Shown one piece after another: positions 1-10,665 of a stretch of 64,000 bases of DNA. Under the pieces are notes generated by a model. It ran no database searches and was not told the DNA's origin. It saw nothing but the letters and a program-made list of their open reading frames with translations. Source of the DNA: Atherix ibis (lineage: Eukaryota > Arthropoda > Insecta > Diptera > Athericidae); contig OY282610.1 in assembly GCA_958298945.1 (NCBI GenBank), positions 23,584,233 to 23,648,232 of the forward strand, in the 5' to 3' direction. Every line of letters begins with the position of its first letter. Position 1 is the first letter of the stretch. The translations under genes were made by a program, and so were the position numbers.

Positions 1-905
1 CATTAGAAGGCCTAGAACAGAGCAGTGTCCTTTTTCAATTCTATTACGATTCCCGATAGTCCTTTTGTACCCAATCTCAGATGAAAGCAGCTCCAACTTG
101 AATTCTACCGAAGAAAATCATCAAAGGAAATATTCTCCTTTTTTTTTTTAGCTTCTATTTACCAATACATGCTTTAGGCACAAGCTTCATATGGGATAGA
201 ATTTGTAGCCATAAAATATGAAACGAACAAAGGGTTTTATTTCCCTTCTTTGCTGGTAACTTTTATATTATTTTTTTTTTGTATTTTTTTTTCTCTTCCT
301 TTTGCTATTTTGCGTCTTCTGCTTATTAGGTTTCCCTCCTTTTTTTCCCTTAACCAACATTCGCATATTATTTTTATTCACAATCGTTCGGTTTAAGTTT
401 TTTCTTCTCTTTTAGTATGTTGATCATAAGGCTTAGATGCTGTGTTGCTTTCGGAAGGTGAAGGGGGGGGGGGGGTGAGGTAGGGAGAAGGGATTAGAAT
501 ATGAAAAAATATTTTTGATCAGGCAAAGAAAAAAGGATTTATAGAAATTTTTTCAAAATAAAAAAAATTTATTCTTTTCGCAGATAGTGGAAGGAGTCTA
601 AAAAACCCAATGAAAATAAATCAGGATTAAATGCAAAGACCGAAGAAAAAAAAACAGAAACAAATTTTAATATTTCCATTGGATTTGTTCTTAACGAACC
701 GAACTTATTAGAATCCAAATGAACTGGAATAAATTTCAAAATTAATAAAAAAAATTGAAAAAATATAAAATGTTCAAGTTGACCCAACCACCTACCCCCC
801 TCCCCCCACAATATTTTTTTTAAATATTAAATTTAATTTTCGCTATGAGAAAACTCGTAAATTAACATTTAAAAATATTTAAAAAAAAAAAAAAGAAGAA
901 GATTG
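1..905. other. AT-rich non-coding stretch with poly-G and poly-C runs
   Basis: No gene is visible. The stretch is rich in T and A runs. A run of 13 G lies at 463-475 and a C-rich run (CCCCCCTCCCCCC-like) at about 793-807. The open frames here are short and have no recognisable domain. Confidence 0.7.
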
Positions 906-1240
906 CTAGCTTCCCTTATAAAACTGGTCAAATATAGTCATCTGTTGCGTTGCACTAACTGATAACTTTTCTATTATTTTTTTAAAAATATTTTGTAGCG
1001 CCATGAGCATGAGGTCATTGTAGCGCCACGACCATGAGGCAATTTGGCAACAATATATTGCAAGTGGCTTGGCATTGCCAGCTTCCCTTATAAAACTGGT
1101 CAAATATAGTTGCATTATATAAACTGATTGTTTATTTTATTACATTTTGTAGCGCCATGAGCATGAGGTCATTTGGCAACAACATTTTACGAGGGGATTG
1201 GCATTGCCAGCTTCCCTTATAAAACTGGTCTAATATAAGT
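906..1240. repeat. Short tandem repeat, three copies
   Basis: The phrase CTTCCCTTATAAAACTGGTC starts at about 909, 1081 and 1209. Between copies a second phrase, GTAGCGCCATGAGCATGAGG, occurs at about 996, 1018 (variant) and 1147. The unit is irregular (about 172 and 128 bp) because the second phrase is itself duplicated in the first unit. A small minus-strand open frame covering it is a by-product of the repeat. Confidence 0.75.
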
Positions 1241-4200
1241 TTAAGGTAGCAATAAGACGTTGTCTAGGAAAAGTAATGTTTGGGTCTAGGAGCACGACAG
1301 CAGAAGGAGTTCAGTATTAAATAAGAAAAAAAATCTTCCTTAGGTTGCATTCGTCGAGGATATGAGTAGATAGTAAGTTGAATATGCCTTGAATGGCATG
1401 AGAGACAAGGTTGGTTAGTGAAGAGGAAATCAGGGGTAAGTGCGATATCAAAGTCTGGAGTTTTTTTATTCAGGAGATCTAAACCAGACTCCCGGTTGTC
1501 ACGTCAAAACTTACTGACACTGTACTCTTTTGCTTGGTTTAAATACATTTATTGACATTTGACAGTGCATCCAAATTCTGACTGTGTATTTTGACGTTTC
1601 TACCTTTCAGGCTATGCCATGTCATAATTTAGTTGACAGTCTATGGGAGAGATAAAAAAAAGAATAAAAGAAGCTAAAAATGGCAAAAATTTTCCTTATT
1701 GAACAAATAATTAAAAATGTTCATAAATAAAAATAACAAAAAATAATCGAATTTTTTGAAGTTATTCTATAGAAAAGCAATTGACGTAACTTTAATGTGG
1801 GGGGGGGGGGGGTTGTGTTGATGGATATAAAAGCCAAAAGCAAACAAAAATGCCAGTTTTTTTAGGTTACGGAGAGTAACAACTTCTGAAGAAAGAAAAA
1901 AACGGATGACGCAGCAATTAAGATTTATTTTATTACCGCTAGAATCACTCCAATTGCTCGCTGGATTGCCTGAGTTAAATGCGAAAACAATATTTCGTAT
2001 AAAAACTAGTTAACTTTTTTTGTGTGTTTTTCTTCTTCCAGTATTAAATTTGCTTATGCACATTTTCAACTGATACCCGGATTCCTCCAAGATCTCGTTC
2101 CGTCAATTTTTCTTTAACCAAGCAGACCGAATCCAAGGAGATTCCTTGAATGTTTTTCGTTTAGTAAAAGAATTGATAAATTCAAAAGTAAATTGTCGAA
2201 GAAGTTTAGCTTTTTTTTGGCAAAATATTTCGTAGTCCTTGGATGTGAATAGCAAAGTTTTGAAGAAGGATTGAAGGGAAATTCAAAAGAAAAGGATCAA
2301 GGGAATAAGAAACTGGGGACTTGGCAAATGTTCCCGCGGCAACGATAAGCCTGCCTTCCATTTTAATGTTCATGTTTTCGCCACTATCTGTGTTGTTTCT
2401 CTTCACGATATTCATGTTCATGAATATGATGGAAACTTCCATCCATTGAATATGACAGAATGAAAAAAAAACTGTATTCTCCTTGCCAGATAGAAAAAAA
2501 ACTAGAAAAAAATGGGCTCTGAAATTTACCAACAATGCACAGTCAAAAGCCACCCTTTCGACTACTGACGAATGACTGAACAGAATGTGGAGTCGAAAGA
2601 AAAAAAAACTTTGAAGGAAATTCCAATTGACAGAAACTAAAAATACGAAACGTAACACCAACGGGTGTTGGTTAGAGAATTTCTCTTGTCATTACGATGA
2701 TGTTAAAAATAATAGCCACCACCCCTTTTCGTGTACTCGATAGCAGCCCCAATCGAGCAGCATTTAAATTGTAACAGTCCATCAGCTTCGACGCCATTCC
2801 CAATTTTCTATAATAAATTAGAACGAAATTTTATCTTGGCCCACGTGAGAAAGTGGGGAGCGCGGGCTGTCTCCTGAACCAACCAATATTCACAGGCCCC
2901 GTTAGTTAGAAGTTCGCACTCGTTCTCCTCATAATATTTCGAAGGGAGTTCTCCTAGTCGCCCATATTACACGGTCGCCCTTATTTATCCTTGTTGAGTT
3001 ACTATTTGACGTTGACATTGACGTTTTCGTATTCGTATTCGTTTTCGTGTTCGTTTTAGTTTCCATTTGCTTAACTAAATGATTTTTATTTAGAGAAGCC
3101 CATCCCTTAACAAACAAAATGTTTAATGCCAGGTTACGGTGTCACACTGGGCCAGAGAAATGTACGTTAGCTCCTCAGGCGCATTTCCCCAAACGTTATT
3201 CTACGAACAATATTTCATTTCTCCTCTTACTCTCTACATTTTCGTATCCTTTCTTGTTGTGTGTATATGTGTGTGTGTGTGTATATTTTTTTATTAATAT
3301 TTTTTTTTATTATTCCTTTTCGCAATATTACGCTAACCTGAATACTAAGCGTTAGATTTACACTTCGTAATTCCACCATCACCCAATCCATAAGATCATC
3401 TCCCATTCACTCAACTCTTATTCAATGAACTTTGCAGACTTGTTCCTTCGCCCATTTTAGCAAATAATTGTGTTTCTGTTGAAATAACATCGAATTTTCA
3501 AAGCATTTAAAAGTAACCTTGACGATCTTAAAAGGTTTTTCATAATTTACTCAAAAAGGAAATAACAGTAATCTAAGAAAGTTGATTTTATATTTGCTGA
3601 TTCAGCGAGGTGGGATGGTAAGTAGATGTTAAGTTTATTTTTATACACGAATATCCGTTCTAGTATGAATTTAACCACTAACAACTTCCGCCCCTTTGAC
3701 ACTTGTATAAGTTGAACCCAACCTAAACGAGCATAGAAGCTCCCTAAAAAAATAAATACTTTCTTTTCTTTTCTATTGTGGCATTTTTAGTTAATATTAT
3801 GAAAAAATTGACTTTCTATTAATTTGTGCGACTATAAAAATTATTAAGAGAGAAACGATTTCGTTTATTTTTCATAAATAATCTGACTTATGTCAAACGA
3901 AAAATTTTAGGTTATGGTTTATTGCAAATAAAATTTTTGTTAACCAAAAAACAAAAAAAAAACAACAAAGAAATCCTGAAATTTCAACTGAACAAGATTT
4001 TCATCAAAAATTAATTATTGTGCATTTTTTCTCTATTGGGAATATTCTAGATTTTAACTTAACGAATAAAAATAACTGTCACCTTATTTTTTTTTTGTGT
4101 ATAAAAGATTATACGTAAAATTTTAAGAGAAAAACTATTTGGCTGCCTAAATTTTAAGGCTTTTGGCTGCCTAATTAATAATGTTAATAAAAAAAGAGCG

Positions 4201-4325
4201 TTTCAGTTTTTTTTAAATTCTTTTTTTTTTTACAATTTAAAGTGCAGTAATTATAGTTGCGATAAAAGTTTTTTTTTTTAATATTCAAGAAAATCGATAT
4301 AACGAAATTCGTATTTTAAAGGGAA
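1241..4325. other. AT-rich non-coding stretch with simple repeats
   Basis: No gene recognised. A run of 14 G lies at 1799-1812. An imperfect TTCGT-type repeat lies at about 3015-3058, and a TG-rich microsatellite at about 3259-3284. The part from 2820 to 3200 is less AT-rich than its surroundings, but I see no domain, splice-bounded frame or RNA gene in it. Confidence 0.6.
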
Positions 4326-4328
4326 AAG

Positions 4329-4357
4329 AGGGTGTGTGTGAGAGAGAGAGAGAGAGC
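4329..4357. repeat. Compound GT/GA microsatellite
   Basis: A GT run is followed directly by about ten GA dinucleotides. Confidence 0.85.
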
Positions 4358-4452
4358 GGTTTTACACATTTTTTCCAATTTCAATAAATAAAAACTACAA
4401 TTTTTAAGAACAAAACAATATTTTGAAATTATTTGATGAAGAAAAATTTGAA

Positions 4453-4765
4453 ATTTCTCAATTAGAAACAAACGCGAACACTTGTGCTGCGCTGCAAACA
4501 TGACAGTTCAAATGACAGTTCGGCTGATAGGCTCTCACCTCTTCTGAACAAGAGCGGCATTTTGGATTGCTCTCAAAAATGTGTCCCCTACACGAGAATG
4601 GACAGTTCCTATGCCTTTTTAACGACGAGATCCTTCAAAAATTTCTCAATCAGAAACAAACGCGAACAATTGTGCTGCACTACAAAAATGACAGTTCGGT
4701 TGACAGGCTCTCACCTCTTCTGAGCAAAAGCGGCATTTTTCAGTGTGGATTGCTCTCAATCTAAA
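4453..4765. repeat. Tandem duplication, period about 188 bp
   Basis: Two diverged copies start with the phrase TTTCTCAAT(T/C)AGAAACAAAC at about 4453 and 4641. Both run through AAATGACAGTTCGG and GGCTCTCACCTCTTCTGA to GGATTGCTCTCAA. Small open frames here read through the duplicated sequence and match no known protein. Confidence 0.75.
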
Positions 4766-4779
4766 CAAACTTTGACATT

Positions 4780-6535
4780 TCGTATAAAAAAAAACGGCAA
4801 TTTTTCTTTAAAATATTTTTTTATTGTTGAGCATTTTTAATCTTATAAAAAAAGGTAAATAAATATGGACAAAAAAAAATTCAAAATATTTTAAGAGAAT
4901 TTTAATTTTTTTGTTGTTGATATTTTTAAAAGATTTTCTTAATTTTTTGGTTAATTAAAGAATTTTTATTATACATTTCTTTTATAGATTTTTTTCAAGA
5001 TATTTTAATCAATTCAATTAAACATTTTCAGACTATTTATTTTTGGGAAATATTGTTTTTTTAATGTATATTTTTTAGATAGTTTCAAAACTATAATATC
5101 CCTTTTTTGATATTTTTTTTAAAGATTTTATTATTAATTCTCTTATTTGGGGTTAATTTAAATTTTTTTCTTATTTTTTTTTTTAAATATTTTTAAAAAA
5201 ATTTTTTTAGATTTTTTATTATTTTTTGATTAAGTTTTTAAGAGATTTCTTAATAATTTTTTTTTAGATTTCTTCACAGACTTTTTATTGTTTTTTTTTT
5301 GTCTGTATAAAGGATATTTGACTATGTTCTTCGTAGAAAGATTTTACAGAATTTTTATAATATTTTTTTAAAGCTTTTGTTTTTTATAAATTTTTTAATT
5401 CCTTTTTTTTGGGTTTAGTTAAGATTTTTTTTTATTTTTTTATTTTTTTGGAAGATTTTTTATTTAATTTTTTTTATTTTTGTTTAGATATTTTTATTAG
5501 ATTTTTTAAAATTTTTTTTTAGATTTTTTTTTGAAGAAATTTCTTAATAATTTATTTTTGGATTTTCTGAAAGATTTTTTATAGTTTTTTTGTCTTCATT
5601 TAGGATATTTGATTGTATTTTTTCTTAATTTTCTTTTGAAAATATTTAATTCTTTTCGATATTTTTGAAAATTTTTTCTTATTTTTTTTTATATGTTTTT
5701 ATTCATTTTTTTTTATTTAATTTGTGTGTGGATTTTTTAAAAGACTTTTTATTATTTAAGTATTTTTTTTAGATAATTTCAAAGAGTTTTAGTCTTTTTT
5801 TTAATTATTTGTTATTCTTTTTTTTAGATATTTTTTGAAGACTTCATAAATTTTTTATTAATATTTTTCGTTTAAGTTCATTTATTTTTAGATTTCCTGA
5901 AAAAATTTTTATTGCTTTTTTTGTCTTCAAAATGTTTTGAAAAAAATTTTACAATATTTTTCTTAGGTTGTTTTTAAAAAATGTTTATAAGAATTTTTTT
6001 TTTACAATTTTTATAAATTTTTTATTAATTTTTTTGGAATATATTTAAAGATTTTTTCTAATTTTTATCTTAGATATATTTAAAAGCATTTTTATTACAA
6101 TAAGTTATTTTTAGATCTCTTCAATATATTAATGATTATATTTTTTTTTCCAATAGTTTTAAAAGAATTTCTATATTATTTTTTAGGGTTTCTGTTTTTC
6201 GAAATATTTTAAAATGATTATTTACTATTTTTATAATATCCAAAAAAAAAGATTATTTTTTTGCTTTTGTTTTGTGTTTATTAAAGATTTTCTGTTTGTC
6301 TATTTTTTAGGATATTTAAAAAAAAATTTTATCCATTTTTTGTTGTTGTTTTTATTAAAAATATTTTATGAAATTAAATTTGTGACTATTAAGGATGATT
6401 TTAGCTTTTACAGATAATTTTTATCTTTAAAAGTTTGTAATTTTTAAAAAAAGTAAACAAAAAAAATACCAAAAAAAAACGAAAAACTTTTAAAAAGATT
6501 TTTTTTTTTTTAAGGAATTTATTATTATTTTTTGG
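4780..6535. repeat. Extremely T-rich low-complexity tract
   Basis: About 1.75 kb in which the + strand is mostly T, with recurring variants of TTTTTTAGATTTTTT and AAGATTTTTTATTATT. Spacing is irregular, so this is a decayed AT satellite or an expanded low-complexity tract rather than a clean array. Open frames in it encode only Phe/Leu/Ile/Lys-rich sequence and are not genes. Confidence 0.75.
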
Positions 6536-6576
6536 GGGGTTATTATTTGTAATCTTGTCATTGGTTACACACACAC

Positions 6577-6630
6577 AAGAAAAATGAAAACAAGATGAAC
6601 TGAAGAGTTCATCTTGTTTTCATTTTTCTT
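6577..6630. repeat. Perfect 25-bp inverted repeat with 4-nt loop
   Basis: The left arm (6577-6601) begins AAGAAAAATG and ends GATGAACT. The right arm (6606-6630) is its exact reverse complement. The loop is GAAG. The arms are more complex than the surrounding T-rich DNA. It could fold as a hairpin in RNA or a cruciform in DNA. There is no evidence of transcription. Confidence 0.9.
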
Positions 6631-7118
6631 AAAAGTGAAAAGTTTAGTTTAAACACAAAAAGAAAAAAACCTAAAAGAAAAAATGCATTTCGGCTTTCAT
6701 TTAATTATGAGTAATTTGAAATGGAAATTATTCGTGAAAATGCCTCACACAGGAAAAACAAAAATGTCGATCGGAAAACAGTAAAATAAGAATGCATAAA
6801 AATACTATAAATTGGCCACTAATTGGATTCCATTCTGCAAGTGGAAGGGAAATTTTCTAAACTAACCCGTTTGAATTTGATGCATTTTGGAAATTTTCCA
6901 TTTCGGATTCCATAAAAACGAATTTCCGAACAACGCACAACTTGATTGTGTGAATTTTTGTTGTTCGGTTGTGTCGTCTTTTCGACCAATCAAATTGAAT
7001 GTTTAGTGAGAAGCCTATAGAAATTTAATTAAATATTATATTTGCTTGAGTGCGTGTGTATGTTCGAATGCATCGCACACCTTGAACGGTTAACTTAACG
7101 TATTCATTGAAGCTGAAA
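6631..7118. other. Non-coding stretch, nothing recognised
   Basis: AT-rich single-copy-looking sequence with no repeat or coding signal that I can support. It becomes less AT-rich toward its right end, just before the candidate promoter. Confidence 0.5.
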
Positions 7119-7160
7119 TGGTATAAATTTCAGTGCATTTCCATTCATATTAGACCAATC
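7119..7160 (+). promoter_or_regulatory. Candidate TATA-box core promoter
   Basis: A GGTATAAATTTC element at about 7119-7130 is followed 20-30 bp later by CATTCATATTAG, a weak match to the insect initiator. The DNA downstream changes abruptly to about 50% GC and ends in a splice-donor-like site. TATA-like strings are common in AT-rich DNA, so position relative to the GC-rich block is the main support. An alternative is that the block is an internal exon, because a pyrimidine-rich tract ending TTGTTCCAG lies at about 7188-7196. Confidence 0.3.
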
Positions 7161-7423
7161 TTGAAAGATGTTTGTTACCTTCTACCTTTTGTTCCAGTTT
7201 AGACACGTCGACGGTACGCGTTATAATAGCCACAGTGTTATTGGCCAACGGTGTTAAAGGGGGCAACGGGGGCAAGCGCGCGACTGGATATATCAAGTTT
7301 TATTGAAAGAACAACTCGAACGGAGGCCATAAGTTTTCGAGTTTCACAGATCAAGTGCACAATCGTACCTCAGAGGAGTGCCCCGACACCACCACCACCA
7401 CCGCATAAGCTACGCAAAAGAAT
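7150..7423 (+). other. Candidate 5' exon ending at a splice donor
   Basis: This block stands out by composition (CpG-containing, roughly half GC) in a region near 30% GC. It holds a run of CCACCACCACCACC and ends AAAAGAATG followed by GTAAGC, a good match to the insect 5' splice site. If transcription starts near 7150, the block reads as a 5' leader in which the only in-context ATG is the last triplet before the intron, in an acceptable AAAAGAATG context. A frame open from about 7234 through the donor has no ATG before 7421 and matches no family I recognise. If the tract near 7196 is an acceptor, the block would instead be an internal exon of about 227 bp. No downstream exon was found. Confidence 0.25.
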
Positions 7424-7430
7424 GGTAAGC

Positions 7431-7929
7431 CATACAAAAGTTCAGCGACGGGGCTAGGCGAAGTGGCAAGTATGCGAGCGGAAAGGAGTAACAGTGAAAA
7501 TTGTGAATTCACTCAAGTTGACTGATACCGTCCGAACTGAACTGAATATGCTGTGATGCACAGAGAAAAGTGAACGAGTTTTGTTCTTCTGTTCTCCCCT
7601 ACCTGCCGTCTCTTTTCTCTTGAAATTGGGAACAGAAAAAACTATACAAAGAAACGAAATGGAAATACTCATCGAATATGCAAATCATTGAAAAGAGAGG
7701 GAAGAATAACAAAATAGAAGTTAGGAAAAAGCGTAAGAGGAAACGCTCTTTTCTGTTGCGATTGCTTTGGCTCGCCCTCGCCCATTCGCTCTTCTCTTAG
7801 TTCTGAGCAACTTTTCTCTTTATTGGTATTTATTTGAAGGAATTGCCACCAGTTCATGAAGACTATCTCTCCACCTCGTCGGATAGATGGCGTCGCCTCA
7901 CTGAAAATATAAAAAAAAACTGATTTTTT
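7431..7929. other. Non-coding stretch, nothing recognised
   Basis: No coding, RNA or repeat signal. The right part blends into the 3' flank of the minus-strand mariner-like element, whose end I cannot place exactly. Confidence 0.45.
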
Positions 7930-8982
7930 ATGTATTTGGGTTTCAAATTTCCAAAAAAGAACACAGAAAAATTGCAAAAATAGAAGAAATTTTATTATTT
8001 GAATCGATAAATCAATGCTTGCCATTTACTTTTTAAAGATTATCTCATGTTAATGCCGGCCATGACTGCGTTTTAAGTGATCCATGCGAGAGATCCAATT
8101 TTGAACTACTTTTTTTAAGCTTCTCGGTTGGTATCTCGCTAATAACACGTGTAATATTATCTTCTAAGGCTGCAAGTGACGCTGGTTTATCGGCATAATT
8201 GCACGATCTAGGCTGCCAATTTACCGGTCCGCAACGTGAGATAAATTGCTCACCGAACCGATCTCGCAATATGTCCATTGTTTCGCGTGCTGTGTGGCAT
8301 GTAGTGCCGTTTTGTTGAAACCACATGCCGACCAGATGCAGTTTTGGCATTTTGGGCAAAAAAAAGTTCGAAATCGTTTCGGCCAGTATCATTTATAATG
8401 AAATACGGACCCATAATTCCATCAGTGCGTTCTTCTGAGTGCAAGGATATTGCTTGTTTTGTCTGAACAACAAGAACTGCCATTGCATCCTGAAAAACGC
8501 TTATCTAAGAAAACACGTTCATCAGACCAAATGCGACAATTATGCTTATTCACATACCCATTCAACCAGAAATGAGCTTCGTCGTTGAACGCAATTTTTT
8601 GGTAATAAAAGGGAATCCCCTCAAGTGTATTTAAATCTGTCACATAGTCGAGTTACACAATCCCAATCGCTCTTCACCAACACTGGACGCTACGGCAGCA
8701 ATATTTGCCTCTGTACGCACACTTCGGATACGGGTTGGCAGTTTGATGTCCAATAGCGTATAATTGCTGTGAAACTTTGTTAGTACGGCTTGAATTGCTT
8801 GCTCAGTAGCTCGATTATGACGACCATAAAATAGTCCAAGTGCGCGAAACACATTTTTCACAGATCACGAATTTTGATAATAAAATTCAATAATTTATAA
8901 GCGTTGTTCGGATGTTAGCGTTTTCCTAACTGAGCACTTTTCACTTTGACACACGTCACGTGTCATCCGTGATCTGTCAAAA
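7930..8982 (-). mobile_element. Degenerate Tc1/mariner-superfamily transposon 1
   Basis: The element reads on the minus strand. Its 5' flank (right side, about 8880-8980) precedes the transposase start. The 3' flank left of 8040 is A/T-rich and its end is approximate. No matching terminal inverted repeat was found at the left, so one terminus is lost or diverged. The coding part is broken in several frames. Confidence 0.7.
8041..8861 (-). pseudogene. Mariner-like transposase remnant (frameshifted, internally deleted)
   Basis: Pieces of one transposase lie in order on the minus strand. From 8861 comes the N-terminal DNA-binding region (FRALGLFYGRHNRATEQAI, then IRSVRTEANIAAV). Next is NDEAHFWLNGYVNKHNCRIW, carrying the first catalytic Asp at about 8581-8583. 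Then MWFQQNGTTCHTARE, where the second catalytic Asp of the family's QQDGA motif is Asn (about 8309-8311). Then PVNWQPRSC, directly joined to YADKPASLAALEDNI, so the DLTPLDYFLWG-type segment with the third Asp is deleted. The C-terminal NWISRMDHLKRSHGRH follows in another frame with an in-frame stop. The order and motifs are those of DDE/D transposases of the IS630-Tc1-mariner superfamily. With one catalytic Asp substituted, one deleted and at least two frame changes, it cannot encode an active enzyme. It would have cut and pasted its own DNA at TA sites in the nucleus. Confidence 0.92.
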
Positions 8983-9439
8983 ATAGAAACATGAAAAACC
9001 AAACAACAACAACAACAAAAAAAGGTATTTTAAAAAAGGACTCTTCTTTCGATAGGCATAATACAAAAAATTCCAAAAAAATTTTAAATAATTTTTCAAA
9101 AAATTATACATTTTATATTTTTCAAAAAAATTTCAATTTTATAATTATTTTTGTTAATCATTGAAAAATATGAAATTTTTACAAAATTTTATTTAAAAAA
9201 AACCAATTTAACTAATTAACAAATTGGAGAAAAGTGCTTTGGTCAAAGTAATCACTCAGAAACACGCAAAGAATTTCATTAAAATTTCTCTAAACTGGAA
9301 TTTATTTCTTTACATGTTGAGTGGCTTTTGTAGAAGAAATTAATATTCTTAGATGAAAATATCAGTTTTCTTTGAGTATAAACAGTGGAATTAATGGAAA
9401 TTGGTATAAAAGGCTAAAAGTAATTGTAAACAGTTTTTT
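8983..9439. other. AT-rich non-coding stretch
   Basis: Long A and T runs and an AAC trinucleotide run near 9003-9020. No gene or RNA recognised. Confidence 0.55.
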
Positions 9440-10665
9440 ATGTAAAGTTAATTCAACATGTTGAGATCTAAATCCGGATTTTTGCATGAATGCTAATTTT
9501 TTTTCGACGATCAATTTTGTCTTTAGACCAAATTCTTGGTGTTTAGACCAAAATTTTGATTTTTATACCAACATTGCGATTTATGTATAAATTCAACATG
9601 TGTAGACTAAAATTCAGATTTTTAGACAAAGGCTAGTATTTTTTAGACGAACAGTTTTTGTTTTTAGAGCAAAATTCTGGGTGTGTGGGCCAAATTTTAG
9701 ATTTTTTGAGAAAGGCTAATTTTGTTTAGACGATTAATTTTTGCGTTTAGACCAAAATTCAGGGTGCCTAAACCATTATTCTGATTTTTCTACCGAAATT
9801 ATAATTTTAATAAAAATTCAACATGTTTAGACCAAAATCCAGATTATTACAGAAAGGCTAATTTTTCAAGACGGACAATTTTTGTTTTTAGACCAAAGCT
9901 ATAATGTTTTTAGACAAAAATTCAAATTTTTCGACTGAAATTATGATTTTAAAGAAAATTCAACAAGTTTAGACCAAAATCCAGATTTTTACAGAAAGGC
10001 TAATTTTTTTTAGACGAACTAGACGAACAATTTTTGTTTTTAGACCAAAGCTATAATGTTTTTAGACAAAAATTCAAATTTTTCGACTGAAATTATAATT
10101 TTAATAAAAATTCAACATGTTTAGACCAAAGTCCAGATTTTTGCACAAGAGCTAATTTTTTGTAGACGATTAATTTTTGTTTTAGCCCAAAGCTATAATT
10201 TTTTTAGACGAAAATTCTAATTTTTCGACTGAAATTATGATTTGAATAAAAACTCAACTTGTTTAGACCAAAATTCAGATTTTTTTAGACGAACAATTTT
10301 TTTTTTAGACCAAAGCTATGATTTTTTTAGACGAAAATTCTAATTTTTCGACTGACATTATGATTTTAATAAAAATTCGACAGGTTTAGACCAAAATCAA
10401 GATTTTTCGATAAAGGCTAATTTTTTTAGACGAACAATTTTTGTTTTTAGACCAAAGCTATGGTTTTGTTAGACGAAAATTCTGATTTGTCGACCGAAAT
10501 TATGATTTGAGTAAGAATTCAACAGGTTTAGACCAAAATTCAGATGTTTAGACAAAAGCAATTTTTTTAGGACAAACAATTTTTGTTTTTAGACCAAAGT
10601 TATGATTTTTTTATACGAAAATTTTGATTTTTCGACCGAAATTATGATTAAAAATGTAATCATTA
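9440..10665. repeat. Satellite array, monomer about 140 bp
   Basis: Successive copies of CAACATGTTTAGACCAAAAT (with variants) start near 9450, 9594, 9821, 9960, 10111, 10254, 10379 and 10520, giving spacings of about 127-151 bp with one longer gap. Each monomer has internal short phrases of the type TTTTTAGACCAAAG and TTTAGACGAA, so the 140-bp unit probably grew from a shorter repeat. Copies are diverged by point changes and small indels. Confidence 0.9.

Noticed and set aside
5000..6400. Low-complexity frames rich in Phe and Leu in the T-rich tract
   Set aside because: They are composition artefacts of poly-T DNA.
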